Part shown: one piece after another, positions 33,301-44,089 of the stretch
Numbering within the stretch: the stretch's first letter is position 1
Layout of the letters: every line of letters starts with the position of its first letter
Assembly (NCBI RefSeq): GCF_904849725.1
Contig: NC_058524.1
Span: 507,206,263-507,270,262 of the forward strand
Length of the DNA stretch: 64,000 nucleotides
From: Hordeum vulgare subsp. vulgare
Lineage: Eukaryota > Streptophyta > Magnoliopsida > Poales > Poaceae
Direction: 5' to 3'
The notes under the pieces: model-generated
What the model saw: only the letters and a program-made list of their open reading frames with translations
Database searches by the model: none
What the model was told of the DNA's origin: nothing
Position numbers and translations under genes: made by a program

Positions 33301-33569
33301 CCTGGAACAAAAGATTCAAGAAAGACTGGGTGCTTTTAACTTATAGGTATAAGCCATCTCTAGTCCAGTTCATATATGTTTTTTCACACTCTGTAACTTA
33401 GGAATAGATTGACCTCCCCACACACACCTACCTCACGCACTGGTTGTGGGTGGTGTAAGGGATCGGACCAGTGAAAGCACACCATGTAAAATTCTATATG
33501 TGACTGGTGATTAATACAAAGTGAGTAGGAGCCTTTCCTACTGCCAGTTAATATTCATAAAAACTATTA
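33301..33569 (+). other. LINE 3' untranslated end and junction
   Basis: The sequence after the LINE stop looks like its 3' end up to roughly 33480. The exact end and any tail are not visible. The - strand gypsy-type fragment starts between about 33500 and 33570. Confidence 0.4.
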
Positions 33570-33781
33570 ACTAAAGTCATCACCTCTCCAAACCCACCAT
33601 TATCAATAAAATCATAAGATTGAACACTCTCCGAATATGTGGGATTCTTATGTAAAGTTTACACACTTACAAATCCACTTTAATATTATTGTAAACGTTA
33701 TTATCCGTAATACATTCACCACGAGGCTTGAATAAATTTTCAATATCAAAAGAAATATCATAACCCCAATGATGATCATTG

Positions 33782-33894
33782 CAATAAGTAGTGAACATAA
33801 CAAAATTACCATCCCCAAGCTTGTGGCTTTGCATTCCGCTTGCACAATGGACTCACAATAAGTAGTGGACATAACAAAATTACCATCCCCAAGC
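33782..33894. repeat. 39-bp direct repeat, 74-bp period
   Basis: CAATAAGTAGTGAACATAAC and what follows at 33782-33820 is repeated at 33856-33894 with one mismatch. It lies inside the - strand gypsy-type interior and probably arose by local duplication. Confidence 0.85.
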
Positions 33895-34305
33895 ATTAGA
33901 GTAACATCATTGGAATCATGATTTTTGGGAGCAAAGGAACTATAGGAATTTCATGTCCATAAGCATCATTAATATTGGCATCAGAGATAATTTGCTACCC
34001 ATGGTGGTAGATACACACGGCCTAAATTTTTATCTCTAATTAATTTGGTAAATTATTTTTAAATATGAAAAATACCTCTATAGAGAATATATCATGGTTT
34101 TGTACCAGCCAAGCAAGCAAACATGCAATTATGCCAAAAAGGCAAGGAAAGAAGACTGAGAGAAGTGAGAAACACCCTTTCTACACAACGAAAAGACACA
34201 TGTGTAAAAAAGGTAACAAAAAGACAAATAAAAGTTAGAAAAGGCCATTCATATAGAACAAAAATGCAATTGTGCCAATGCCACTGGAACTCGACACCTC
34301 ATATA

Positions 34306-34836
34306 TCAAAAAGGCACTAATACCAAAGGTTGTGTAGCTACCACCATGCATAGGAAATCGCCACTCATATTGGCACTATGGCCATAAGAATAGCAACCAT
34401 GACATTCATTAAAAGGGGATATTTCAGTTGAATTAATGGGATCAAAATTTTCTTCCAAAGCAGCAACCATTCTCTCAATAAGTTCTTTAACATAAGCATA
34501 AGGAGCATAGTTTTCATAGCAATATTTAAGTATGTCAAAATTTTGAGATTTGTAAAGAGTAACATCATAGTTTTCGATAAAAGAAGCAACTTCATAAGCA
34601 CCCTTAAAAGCAACCAATTCTTCAGTTTGTTTGATATCATAGTAATTGTAAACACCCTTGGCATAAGAAGATAGGACTTCATTATGATTAAACTCACATA
34701 GGTAGGGAAGGTGTTTTTTATGGTTCTCATAGCAATAGGTAAAATCATAAATGTCACACAAATTCCAAGCATAGCATTGCAAACAATTTATTTGACACCA
34801 TAAGACTTCCCCCTTGTGAGATAACCAATAACGCAT
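34306..34836 (-). CDS. Hypothetical protein of a gypsy-type element
   Basis: This is a 176-codon frame with an ATG at 34836, starting about 320 bases inside the element from the LTR end. The product is rich in Tyr, Asn and Glu (YCYENHKKHLPYLCEFNH, YCYENYAPYAYVKEL) and has no motif I can name. By position it is gag-proximal. It may be part of a degenerate gag-like protein of a non-autonomous family. No neighbour with protease, RT or integrase remains. Confidence 0.5.
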   Translation of the reverse strand: MRYWLSHKGEVLWCQINCLQCYAWNLCDIYDFTYCYENHKKHLPYLCEFNHNEVLSSYAKGVYNYYDIKQTEELVAFKGAYEVASFIENYDVTLYKSQNFDILKYCYENYAPYAYVKELIERMVAALEENFDPINSTEISPFNECHGCYSYGHSANMSGDFLCMVVATQPLVLVPF

Positions 34837-35158
34837 AAAATGAGCATGCTCATCGATTTATTTTATCTCACCTAAGCTAGTTGTGGTTTTAGCACGAGCA
34901 TGAATGAATCAAACATGATCTAAGTAGAAAAGTTTATGTGGATCCATAACTCTTTACCTTCTATTTGTGTGTGATAACATGATTATTGCAAGCAAACAAG
35001 CAAACTAGCAAAGATAAATAATTTTGTGTTTTTGATTTTTATAAAGCAAGCTAAATATAACAACACATAAAAAGAAGAACACGTTAATAATACTTTGTGT
35101 GAAGTTACTTGATAGTAGGTTGGCGATACTTCCCGACAACGGCTCCAGAAATCCTTCT

Positions 35159-35268
35159 TGATACTTGTGACCTACGTTGGGTTTTCCGTGGAGAGGAACG
35201 GGTGATGCAGAAAAATATAGGTAAGTATTTCACTCAGTAGATAACCAAGGTTTATCAAACCAATAGGA
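35159..35268 (-). repeat. Gypsy-type LTR, 3' end (left of Angela insertion)
   Basis: On the - strand the LTR ends ...TATCA (35163-35159), matching the TGATA start at 45532. The Angela element at 35269-44084 separates this 110-base end from the rest of the LTR. Confidence 0.65.
35264..35268 (+). repeat. Target-site duplication TAGGA, left copy
   Basis: TAGGA directly precedes Angela element 2 and is repeated at 44085-44089 directly after it. Confidence 0.93.
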
Positions 35269-37084
35269 TGTTGGGGAACGTCGCATGGGAAAGAAAAAAA
35301 TTCCTACGCGCACGAAGACCTATCATGGTGATGTCCATCTACGACAGGGGATATTCGATCTACGTACCCTTGTAGATCGCACAGCAGAAGCGTTAGTGCA
35401 CGCGGTTGATGTAGTGGAACGTCCTCACGTCCCTCGATCCGCCCCGCGAACCGTCCCGCGATCCGTCCCACGATCTAGTGCCGAACGGATGGCACCTCCG
35501 CGTTCAGCACACGTACAGCTCGACGATGATCTCGGCCTTCTTGATCTAGCAAGAGAGACGGAGAGGTAGATGAGTTCTACGACAGCGTGACGGCGCTTCG
35601 GAGGTTGGTGGTGATCTGATCTCGGCAGGGCTCCGCCTGAGCTCCGCAGAAACGCGATCTAGAGGAAAAACCGTGGAGGTATGTGGTCGGGCTGCCGTGG
35701 CGAAGTTGTCTCAAATCAGCCCTAAAACCTCCGTATATATAGGTGGGAGAGGGGGGGCCTTGCCTTGGGGCTCAAGGAGCCCCAAGGGGGTCGGCCGATC
35801 CAAGGGGGGGAGTCCTCCCCTTCCAAACCGAATCCAACTAGGTTTGGAAGGTGGAGTCCTTTCCCCTTTTCCCACCTCCTCTTTTTTTTTTCTTTTTCTC
35901 TTTGATTTTCTTCCTATGGAGCATAGGGCCTTCTTGGGCTGTCCCACCAGCCCACCAAGGGCTGGTGCGCCATCCCAAGGCCTATGGGCTTCCCCGGGGT
36001 GGGTTGCCCCCCCCCCCCCCGGTGAACACCTGGAACCCATTCGTCATTCCCGGTAACTCCGAAAACCTTCTGGTAATCAAATGAGGTCATCCTATATATC
36101 AATCTTCGTTTCCGGACCATTGCGGAAACCCTCGTGACGTCCGTGATCTCATCCGGGACTCCGAACAACATTCGGTAACCAACCATATAACTCAAATACG
36201 CATAAAACAACGTCGAACCTTAAGTGTGCAGACCCTGCGGGTTCGAGAACTATGTAGACATGACCCGAGAGACTTCTCGGTCAATATCCAATAGCGGGAC
36301 CTGGATGCCCATATTGGATCCCACATATTCTACGAAGATCTTATCGTTTGAACCTCAGTGCCAAGGATTCATATAATCCCGTATGTCATTCCCTTTGTCC
36401 TTCGGTATGTTACTTGCCCGAGATTCGATCGTCAGTATCCGCATACCTATTCCAATCTCGTTTACCGGCAAGTCTCTTTACTCGTTCCGTAAAACAAGAT
36501 CCCGCAACTTACACTAAGTCACATTGCTTGCAAGGCTTGTGTGTGATGTTGTATTACCGAGTGGGCCCCGAGATACCTCTCCGTCACACGGAGTGACAAA
36601 TCCCAGTCTCGATCCATACTAACTCAACGAACACCTTCGGATATACCTGTAGAGCATCTTTATAGTCACCCAGTTACGTTGCGACGTTTGATACACACAA
36701 AGCATTCCTCCGGTGTCAGTGAGTTATATGATCTCATGGTCATCGGAACAAATACTTGACACGCAGAAAACAGTAGCAACAAAATGACACGATCAACATG
36801 CTACGTCTATTAGTTTGGGTCTAGTCCATCACGTGATTCTCCTAATGACGTGATCCAGTTATCAAGCAACAACACCTTGTTCATAATCAGAAGACCCTGA
36901 CTATCTTTGATCAACTGACTAGCCAACTAGAGGCTTGCTAGGGACAGTGTTTTGTCTATGTATCCAGACATGTATATAAGTCTTCATTCAATACAATTAT
37001 AGCATGGATAATAAACGATTATCTTGATACAGGAATTATAATAATAATTATATTTATTATTGCCTCTAGGGCATAATTCCAACA
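35269..37084 (-). repeat. 3' LTR of Angela element 2
   Basis: This LTR is 1816 bases. On the - strand it begins TGTTGGAATTATGCCC at 37084 and ends at 35269. TATATATA is retained at 35734-35741 (- strand promoter box). Confidence 0.95.
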
Positions 37085-37099
37085 GTCTCCCACTTGCAC
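37085..37099 (-). other. Polypurine tract of Angela element 2
   Basis: On the - strand GTGCAAGTGGGAGAC directly precedes the 3' LTR. It is canonical for the family, unlike the mutated tract of element 1. Confidence 0.85.
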
Positions 37100-37513
37100 T
37101 AGAGTCAATAATCTAGCCCTCACATCATCATGCGAATTACATTGTAATGAATCCAACACCCATACAGTTCTGGTGTTGATCAGATCCGTGTGCACTTTGC
37201 ATATATTTACGTCCTCCCCTTCGACGTAGTCGCGGATGAGGTTGAAGCGTCGTTTGATGTGTCTGGTCTTCTTGTGAAACCATGGTTCCTTTGCTAAGGC
37301 AATGGCACCCATGTTGTCACAGAACAAGGTTATTGGATTCAGTGCGCTTGGCACAACTCCAAGATCCGTCATGAACTGCTTCATCCAGACACCCTCCTTA
37401 GCCGCCTCCGAGGCAGCCATGTACTCCGCTTCACATGTAGAATCTGCTACGACGCTTTGCTTGGAACTGCACCAGCTTACCGCACCCCCATTAAGAATAA
37501 ATACGTATCCGGT
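37100..37513 (-). pseudogene. RNase H C-terminus of Angela element 2, after a premature stop
   Basis: The pol frame continues past the TAG that closes it at 37514-37516, and RNase H signatures follow: EAEYMAASEAAKEGVW, LFCDNMGAIALAKEP and HIKRRFNLIRDYVEGED. The expected end of the protein (NVADPLTKPLP-like) is missing, and unrelated residues lead to a stop. A deletion there is likely. Confidence 0.8.
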
Positions 37514-39916
37514 CTACGACTTGTCAAAGCTTGCACCGACGTAACCCTTTACGGCGAGCTCTTCGTCACCTCCATACACGAGAAACATCTCCTTAGTCCT
37601 TTTCAGGTACTTCAGGATATTCTTGACCGCCGTCCAGTGATCCACTCCTGGATTACTCTGGAACCTGCCTGCCATACTTATGGCCAAACTAACGTCCGGT
37701 CTAGTGCACAACATTGCATACATGATAGAACCTATGGCTGAAGCATAGGGGACGGTGCTCATATGCTCTCTATCCTTATCAGTTGCTGGGCACTGAGTCT
37801 TACTCAATCTCATACCTTGTAAAACTGGCAAGAACCCTTTCTTGGACTGTTCCATTTTGAACCTCTTCAAAACTTTATCAAGGTATGTGCTTTGTGAAAG
37901 TCCTATCAGGCGTTTTGATCTATCCTTGTAGATCTTAATGCCTAGAATGTAAGCAGCTTCTCCTAGGTCCTTCATAGAGAAACTTTTATTCAAGTAATCC
38001 TTTATGCTCTCCAAAAACTCTATGTTGTTTCCAATCAGCAATATGGCATCCACATATAATATTAGAAACGCCACAGAGCTCCCACTCACTTTCTTGTAAA
38101 TACAAGATTCTCCAACCACTTGTATAAACCCAAATGCTTTGATCACCTCATCAAAACGTTTGTTCCAACTCCGAGATGCTTGCACCAGTCCATAAATGGA
38201 TCGCTGGAGCTTGCATACCTTGTTAGCATTCTTAGGATCGACAAAACCTTCGGGTTGCATCATATACAACTCTTCCTTAAGGAAACCGTTAAGGAACGCC
38301 GTTTTGACATCCATCTGCCATATTTCATAATCGAAAAATGCAGCTATTGCTAACATGATTCTGACGGACTTAAGCATCACTACGGGTGAGAATGTCTCAT
38401 CGTAGTCAACTCCTTGAACTTGTGAAAAACCCTTTGCCACAAGTCGAGCTTTATAAACGGTCACATTGCCGTCAGCGTCCGTCTTCTTCTTAAAGATCCA
38501 TTTGTTCTGAATAGCCTTGCGGCCCTCAGGTAGTACTTCCAAAGTCCACACTTTGTTTTCATACATGGATCCTATCTTGGACTTCATGGCCTCTAGCCAT
38601 TTGTTGGAATCTGGGCCCACCATTGCTTCTTCATAATTTGCAGGTTCATTGTTGTCTAACAACATGATTGACAAAACGGGATTACCGTACCACTCTAGAG
38701 CAGCACGTGGTCTTGTCAACCTGCGTTGTTCGACAGGAACTTGAACCGGAGTTTCATGACCATCATCATTAACTTCCTCCTCAACCGGCATCGCAACGAC
38801 AGAGGTTTCCCCTTGCCTTGCGCCACCATCTAGAGGGATGAGAGGTTCGACAACCTCATCAAGTTCTATCTTCCTCCCACTCAATTGTCTCGAGAGAAAC
38901 TCCTTCTCGATAAAAGCTCCGTTTTTAGCAACAAACACTTTGCCCTCGGATTTGAGATAGAAGGTGTACCCAACTGTCTCTTTTGGGTAACCAATGAAGA
39001 TGCACTTTTCCGCTTTGGGTTCCAGCTTTTCAGGCTGAAGCTTTTTGACATAAGCATCACATCCCCAAACTTTAAGAAACGACAACTTTGGCCTTTTGCC
39101 ATACCACAGTTCGTATGGTTTCATCTCAACGGATTTTGATGGTGCCCTATTTAAAGTGAATGCAGCTGTGTCTAATGCATAACCCCAAAACGATAACGGC
39201 AAATCGGTAAGAGACATCATAGATCGCACCATCTCTAATAAAGTACGATTACGACGTTCGGACACACCATTACGCTGTGGTGTTCCAGGCGGTGTCAACT
39301 GTGAAACAATTCCACATTGTCTTAAGTGAGCACCAAACTCGAAACTCAGATATTCACCACCACGATCAGACCGTAGGAAATTGATCTTCTTGTTACGATG
39401 ATTTTCAACTTCACTCTGAAATTGCTTGAACTTTTCAAATGTTTCAGACTTGTGCTTCATTAAGTAGACATAACCATATCTACACAAATCGTCAGTGAAG
39501 GTGAGAGAATAACGATATCCGCCACGTGCCTCTACGCTCATCGGACCGCACACATCGGTATGTATGATTTCCAACAAGTCACTGGCACGCTCCATTGTTC
39601 CGGAGAACGGAGTTTTAGTCATCTTGCCCATGAGGCATGGTTCGCACGTGTCAAGTGAATCAAAGTCAAGTGACTCCAAAAGTCCATCGGCATGGAGTTT
39701 CTTCATGCGCTTTACACCAATATGACCTAAGCGGCAGTGCCACAAAAATATGGCGCTATCATTGTTAACTCTAACTCTTTTGGTCTCAATGTTATGTATA
39801 TGTGTATCACTATAAAGATTCAATATGAAAAATCCTCTCACATTGGGTGCATGACCATAAAAGATGTTACTCATAGAAATAGAACAACCATTATTCTGAC
39901 TTAAAAGAGTAACCAT
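37514..39916 (-). pseudogene. Integrase and reverse transcriptase of Angela element 2
   Basis: This 800-codon frame holds GAG-pre-integrase HCRLGH and CEPCLMGK (about 60-97) and the integrase D121 (HTDVCGP), D184 (RSDRGGEY) and E220 (NGVSERRN), with 35 residues between the last two. The RT core QMDVKTAFLNG follows, and the RT catalytic box reads YVDAILL with Ala624 (38045-38047) where Asp is universal. It closes early in RNase H at a TAG (37514-37516). It would integrate and reverse-transcribe the element, but the Ala should abolish polymerase activity. The upstream gag-protease frame ends 26 bases inside this one because two bases are missing near 39893, so no Gag-Pol fusion can be made. Confidence 0.92.
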
Positions 39917-41051
39917 CTCGCAATAAACAAGATCCAGATATAATGTTCATGCTCAACGCAGGCACTAAATAACAATTATTCAAGTTCATAACTAATCCTG
40001 ATGGTAATTGAAGTGAAACTGTGCCGACGGCGATTGCATCAACCTTGGAACCATTTCCTACGCGCATCGTCACTTCATCTTTCGTCAGCCTTCGCCTATT
40101 CCGCAATTCCTGTTTCGAGTTGCAAATATGAGCAACAGAACCGGTATCGAATACCCAGGCACTACTACGAGAGCCGGTTAAGTACACATCAATAACATCT
40201 ATATCAAATATACCTGATTTTTCTTTGGCCGCCTTCTTATCAGCCAGATACTTGGGGTAGTTGCGCTTCCAGTGACCCATACCCTTGCAATAGTAGCACT
40301 CTATTTCAGGCTTAGGTCCAGCTTTGGGTTTCTTCGTCGGATTGGCAACAGGCTTGCCGCTCTTCTTTGAATTACCCTTCTTGCCTTTGCCGTTTCTCTT
40401 GAAACTAGAGGTCTTATTCACCATCAACACTTGATGCTCTTTACGGAGTTCAGACTCTGCGACTTTCAGCACCGCAAACAACTCGCCGGGTGACTTGTTC
40501 ATCCCTTGCATGTTGTAGTTCAACACAAAGCCCTTATAGCTTGGCGGCAGTGATTGAAGGATCCTGTCAGTGATAGCCTCTTGCGGGAGTTCAATCCCCA
40601 GCTCAGCTAGACGGTTTGAGTACCCAGACATTTTGAGCACATGTTCACTGACAGATGAATTCTCCTCCATCTTGCGAGCATAGAATTTATCGGAGGTCTC
40701 ATACCTCTCGATCCGGGCGTTCTTCTGAAAGATAAACTTCAACTCCTGGAACATCTCATATGCTCCATGACGCTCAAAGCGACGTTGAAGTCCCGGTTCT
40801 AAGCCATACAAGACTGCACATTGAACTACTGAGTAGTCCTCCTTACGTGTTAACCAAGCGTTCTTAGCGTCCTGGTCAGCCGCAGCGGGTGGTTCATCTC
40901 CTAGCGCTGCATTAAGGACATAATCCTTCTTCCCAGCTTGTAGGATTAACTTAAGATTACGAGCCCAGTCTACAAAGTTGCTTCCATCATCTTTCAACTT
41001 AGCTTTCTCTAGGAACGTATTAAAATTCAGGGTGACTGTCGCGTGAGCCAT
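39891..41051 (-). pseudogene. Gag and protease of Angela element 2
   Basis: The ATG at 41051 opens 386 codons: a Gag domain (FVDWARNLKLILQAG, VQCAVLYGLEP), then a basic linker, then a zinc knuckle CYYCKGMGHWKRNY. In the knuckle the last metal ligand is Tyr265 (40257-40259) instead of Cys. The aspartic protease follows with VFDTGSVAHICNS. The frame ends at the gag-pol shift. Gag packages element RNA into virus-like particles in the cytoplasm; loss of a CCHC ligand should impair RNA binding. Length is normal for the family. Confidence 0.92.
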
Positions 41052-42292
41052 GATCTACAACACAAATATATTCAAAGTGGACTTAGACTATGTTCAAGAT
41101 AATTAGAGTTTAACTTAATCAAATTACTTGCTAAACTCCCACTCAAAAAGTACATCTCTCTAGTCATTTGAGTGGTTCATGATCCACTTACACTAGCTCA
41201 AGTCCGATCATCATGTGAGTTGAGTATAGTTTCAGTGGTAAGCATCCCTATGCTAATCATATCATCTATATGATTCATGATCTACCTTTCGGTCTCATGT
41301 GTTCCGAGGCCATGTCTGCACATGCTAGGCTCGTCAAGCTTAACCCGAGTGTTCCGCGTGTGCAACTGTTTTGCACCCGTTGTATGTGAACGTTGAGTCT
41401 ATCACACCCCATCATCACGTGGTGTCTCGAAACGACGAACTGTAGCAACGGTGCACAGTCGGGGAGAACACAATTTCGTCTTGAAATTTTGGTGAGAGAT
41501 CACCTCATAATGCTACCGTCGTTCTAAGCAAAATAAGGTGCATAAAAGGATTAACATCACATGCAATTCATAAGTGACATGATATGGCCATCATCATGTG
41601 CTCCTTGATCTCCATCACCAAAGCACCGGCACGATCTTCTTGTCACCGGCGCCACACCATGATCTCCATCAACGTGTCGTCATCGGGGTTGTCGTGCTAC
41701 TCATGCTATTACTACTAAAGCTACATCCTAGCAAAATAGTAAACGCATCTCAAAGCACAAACGTTAGTTTAAAGACAACCCTATGGCTCCTGCCGGTTGC
41801 CGTATCATCGACGTGCAAGTCGATATTATCTATTACAACATGATCATCTCATACATCCAATATATCACATCACATCGTTGGCCATATCACATCACAAGCA
41901 TACCCTGCAAAAACAAGTTAGACGTCCTCTAATTTTGTTGTTGCATGTTTTACGTGGTGACCATGGGTATCTAGTAGGATCGCATTTTACTTACGCAAAC
42001 ATCACAACGGAGATATATGAATTGCTATTTAACCTTATACAAGGACCTCCTCGGTCAAATCTGATTCAACTAAAGTTGGAGAAACTGACACTTGCCAGTC
42101 ATCTTTGAGCAACAGGGTTACTCGTAGCGATGAAACCAGTCTCTCGTAAGCGTACGAGTAATGTCGGTCCAAGCCGCTTCAATCCAACAATACCGCAGAA
42201 TCAAGAAAAGACTAAGGAGGGCAGCAAAACACACATCACCGCCCACAAAAACTTTTGTGTTCTACTCGAGAAGACATCTACGCATGAACCTA
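41052..42292 (-). other. Untranslated leader of Angela element 2
   Basis: This long leader between gag and the primer-binding site is collinear with 1516-2750 of element 1. The small frames in it are not supported. Confidence 0.7.
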
Positions 42293-42306
42293 GCTGATGA
42301 TGCCAC
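42293..42306 (-). other. Primer-binding site of Angela element 2, degenerate
   Basis: On the - strand the site reads GTGGCATCATCAGC, compared with TGGTATCAGAGC in element 1. Several mismatches to initiator tRNA-Met mean it was altered after insertion. Confidence 0.65.
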
Positions 42307-44084
42307 TATTGGGGAACGCCACACGGGAAACAAAAATTTTCCCACGCGCACGAAGACCTATCATGGTGATGTCCATCTACGAGAGGGGATATTCGATCTA
42401 CGTACCCTTGTAGATCGCACAGCAGAAGCGTTAGTGAACGCGGTTGATGTAGTGGAACGTCCTCACTTCCCTCGATCCGCCCGGCGAACCGTCCCGCGAT
42501 CCGTCCCACGATCTAGTGCCAAACGGACGGCACCTCCGCGTTCAGCACACGTACAGCTCGACGATGATCTCGGCCTTCTTGATCCAGCAAGAGAGACAGA
42601 GAGGTATATGAGTTCTCCGGCAGCGTGAGGGCGCTCCGGAGGTTGGTGGTGATCTGATCTCGGCAGGGCTCCGCCCGAGCTCCGCAGAAACGCGATCTAG
42701 AGGAAAAACCGTGGAGATATGTGGTCGGGCTGCCGTGGCAAAGTTGCCGTGGCAAAGTGGGAGAGGGGGGGCCTTGCCTTGGTGCTCAAGGAGCCCCAAG
42801 GGGGTCGGCCGAGCCAAGGGGGGGAGTCCTCCCCTTCCAAACCGAATCCAACTAAGTTTGGAAGGTGGAGTCCTTTCCCCTTTTCCCACCTCCTCTTTTT
42901 TTTTCTCTTTGATTTTCTTCCTATGGCACATAGGGCCTTCTTGGGCTGTCCCACCAGCCCACCAAGGGCTGGTGCGCCACCCCCAAGGCCTACGGGCTTC
43001 CCCGGGGTGGGTTGCCCCCCCGGTGAACACCCGGAACCCATTCGTCCTTCCCGGTAACTCCGAAAACCTTCCGGTAATCAAATGAGGTCATCCTATATAT
43101 CAATCTTCGTTTTCGGACCATTCCGGAAACCCTCGTGACGTCCGTGATCTCATCTGGGACTCCGAACAACATTCGGTAACCAACCATATAACTCAAATAC
43201 GCATAAAACAACGTCGAACCTTAAGTGTGCAGACCCTGCGGGTTCGAGAACTATGTAGACATGACCCGAGAGACTTCTCGGTCAATATCCAATAGCGGGA
43301 CCTGGATGCCCAAATTGGATCCCACATATTCTACGAAGATCTTATCGTTTGAACCTCAGTGCCAAGGATTCATATAACCCGTATGTCATTCCCTTTGTCC
43401 TTCGGTATGTTACTTGCCCGAGATTCGATCGTCAGTATCCGCATACCTATTTCAATCTCGTTTACCAGCAAGTCTCTTTACTCGTTCCGTAATACAAGAT
43501 CCCGCAACTTACACTAAGTCACATTGCTTGCAAGGCTTATGTGTGATGTTCTATTACCGAGTGGGCCCCGAGATACCTCTCCGTCACACGGAGTGACAAA
43601 TCCCAGTCTCGATCCATACTAACTCAACGAACACCTTCGGATATACCTGTAGAGCATCTTTATAATCACCCAGTTACGTTGCGACGTTTGATACACACAA
43701 AGCATTCCTCCGGTGTCAGTGAGTTATATGATCTCATGGTCATAGGAACAAATACTTGACACGCAGAAGACAGTAGCAACAAAATGACACGATCAACATG
43801 CTACGTCTATTAGTTTGGGTCTAGTCCATCAAGTGATTCTCCTAATGACGTGATCCAGTTATCAAGCAACCACACCTTGTTCATAATCAGAAGACACTGA
43901 CTATCTTTGATCAACTGACTAGTCAACTAGAGGCTTGCTAGGGACAGTGTTTTGTCTATGTATCCACACATGTATATAAGTCTTCATTCAATACAATTAT
44001 AGCATGGATAATAAACGATTATATTGATACAGGAATTATAATAATAACTATATTTATTATTGCCTCTAGGGCATAATTCCAACA
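42307..44084 (-). repeat. 5' LTR of Angela element 2, TATA region deleted
   Basis: This LTR is 1778 bases. Relative to the other LTR a block near 42736-42764 lacks about 40 bases, including the TATATATA box. In its place GCCGTGGCAAAGT is present twice. The terminal TG (on the - strand CA at the inner end) is also mutated at 42308. Confidence 0.93.
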
Positions 44085-44089
44085 TAGGA
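44085..44089 (+). repeat. Target-site duplication TAGGA, right copy
   Basis: This is the perfect copy of 35264-35268. Confidence 0.93.

Larger units (their letters stand above)
24927..33480 (+). mobile_element. LINE (non-LTR retrotransposon), split by a Helitron
   Basis: An apurinic-endonuclease-like domain at 25246-26149 and a reverse transcriptase at 30697-33300 belong to one ORF2, interrupted by the Helitron at 26150-30696. The joined frame is continuous at the Helitron site. Both ends are approximate: no poly(A) tail or target duplication was found, and a - strand gypsy fragment starts by about 33570. Many stops and shifts show it is an old copy. Confidence 0.85.
33570..35158 (-). mobile_element. 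Internal region of a - strand gypsy-type LTR element (truncated)
   Basis: Read on the - strand this follows the LTR end at 35159 and begins with a TTTCTGGAGCCGTTGTCGGG-like block, which in this Triticeae family is the primer-binding region. It contains one moderate open frame (34306-34836). Its 3' part is lost at the LINE junction. I recognise it as a common Triticeae family, perhaps Sabrina-like, but the name is uncertain. Confidence 0.6.
35269..44084 (-). mobile_element. Complete Angela/BARE/WIS copia element 2, 8816 bp, TSD TAGGA
   Basis: Two LTRs (35269-37084 and 42307-44084) with TGTTGG/CCAACA-type ends and perfect TAGGA target copies bound one - strand element. Gag (39891-41051) and pol (37514-39916) are long and recognisable. 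Several disabling changes are nevertheless present: no TATA box in the 5' LTR, a broken Gag zinc knuckle, a two-base gag-pol frameshift, YVDA in place of YVDD, and a stop and deletion in RNase H. It was inserted into the LTR of a gypsy-type element. Confidence 0.95.
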
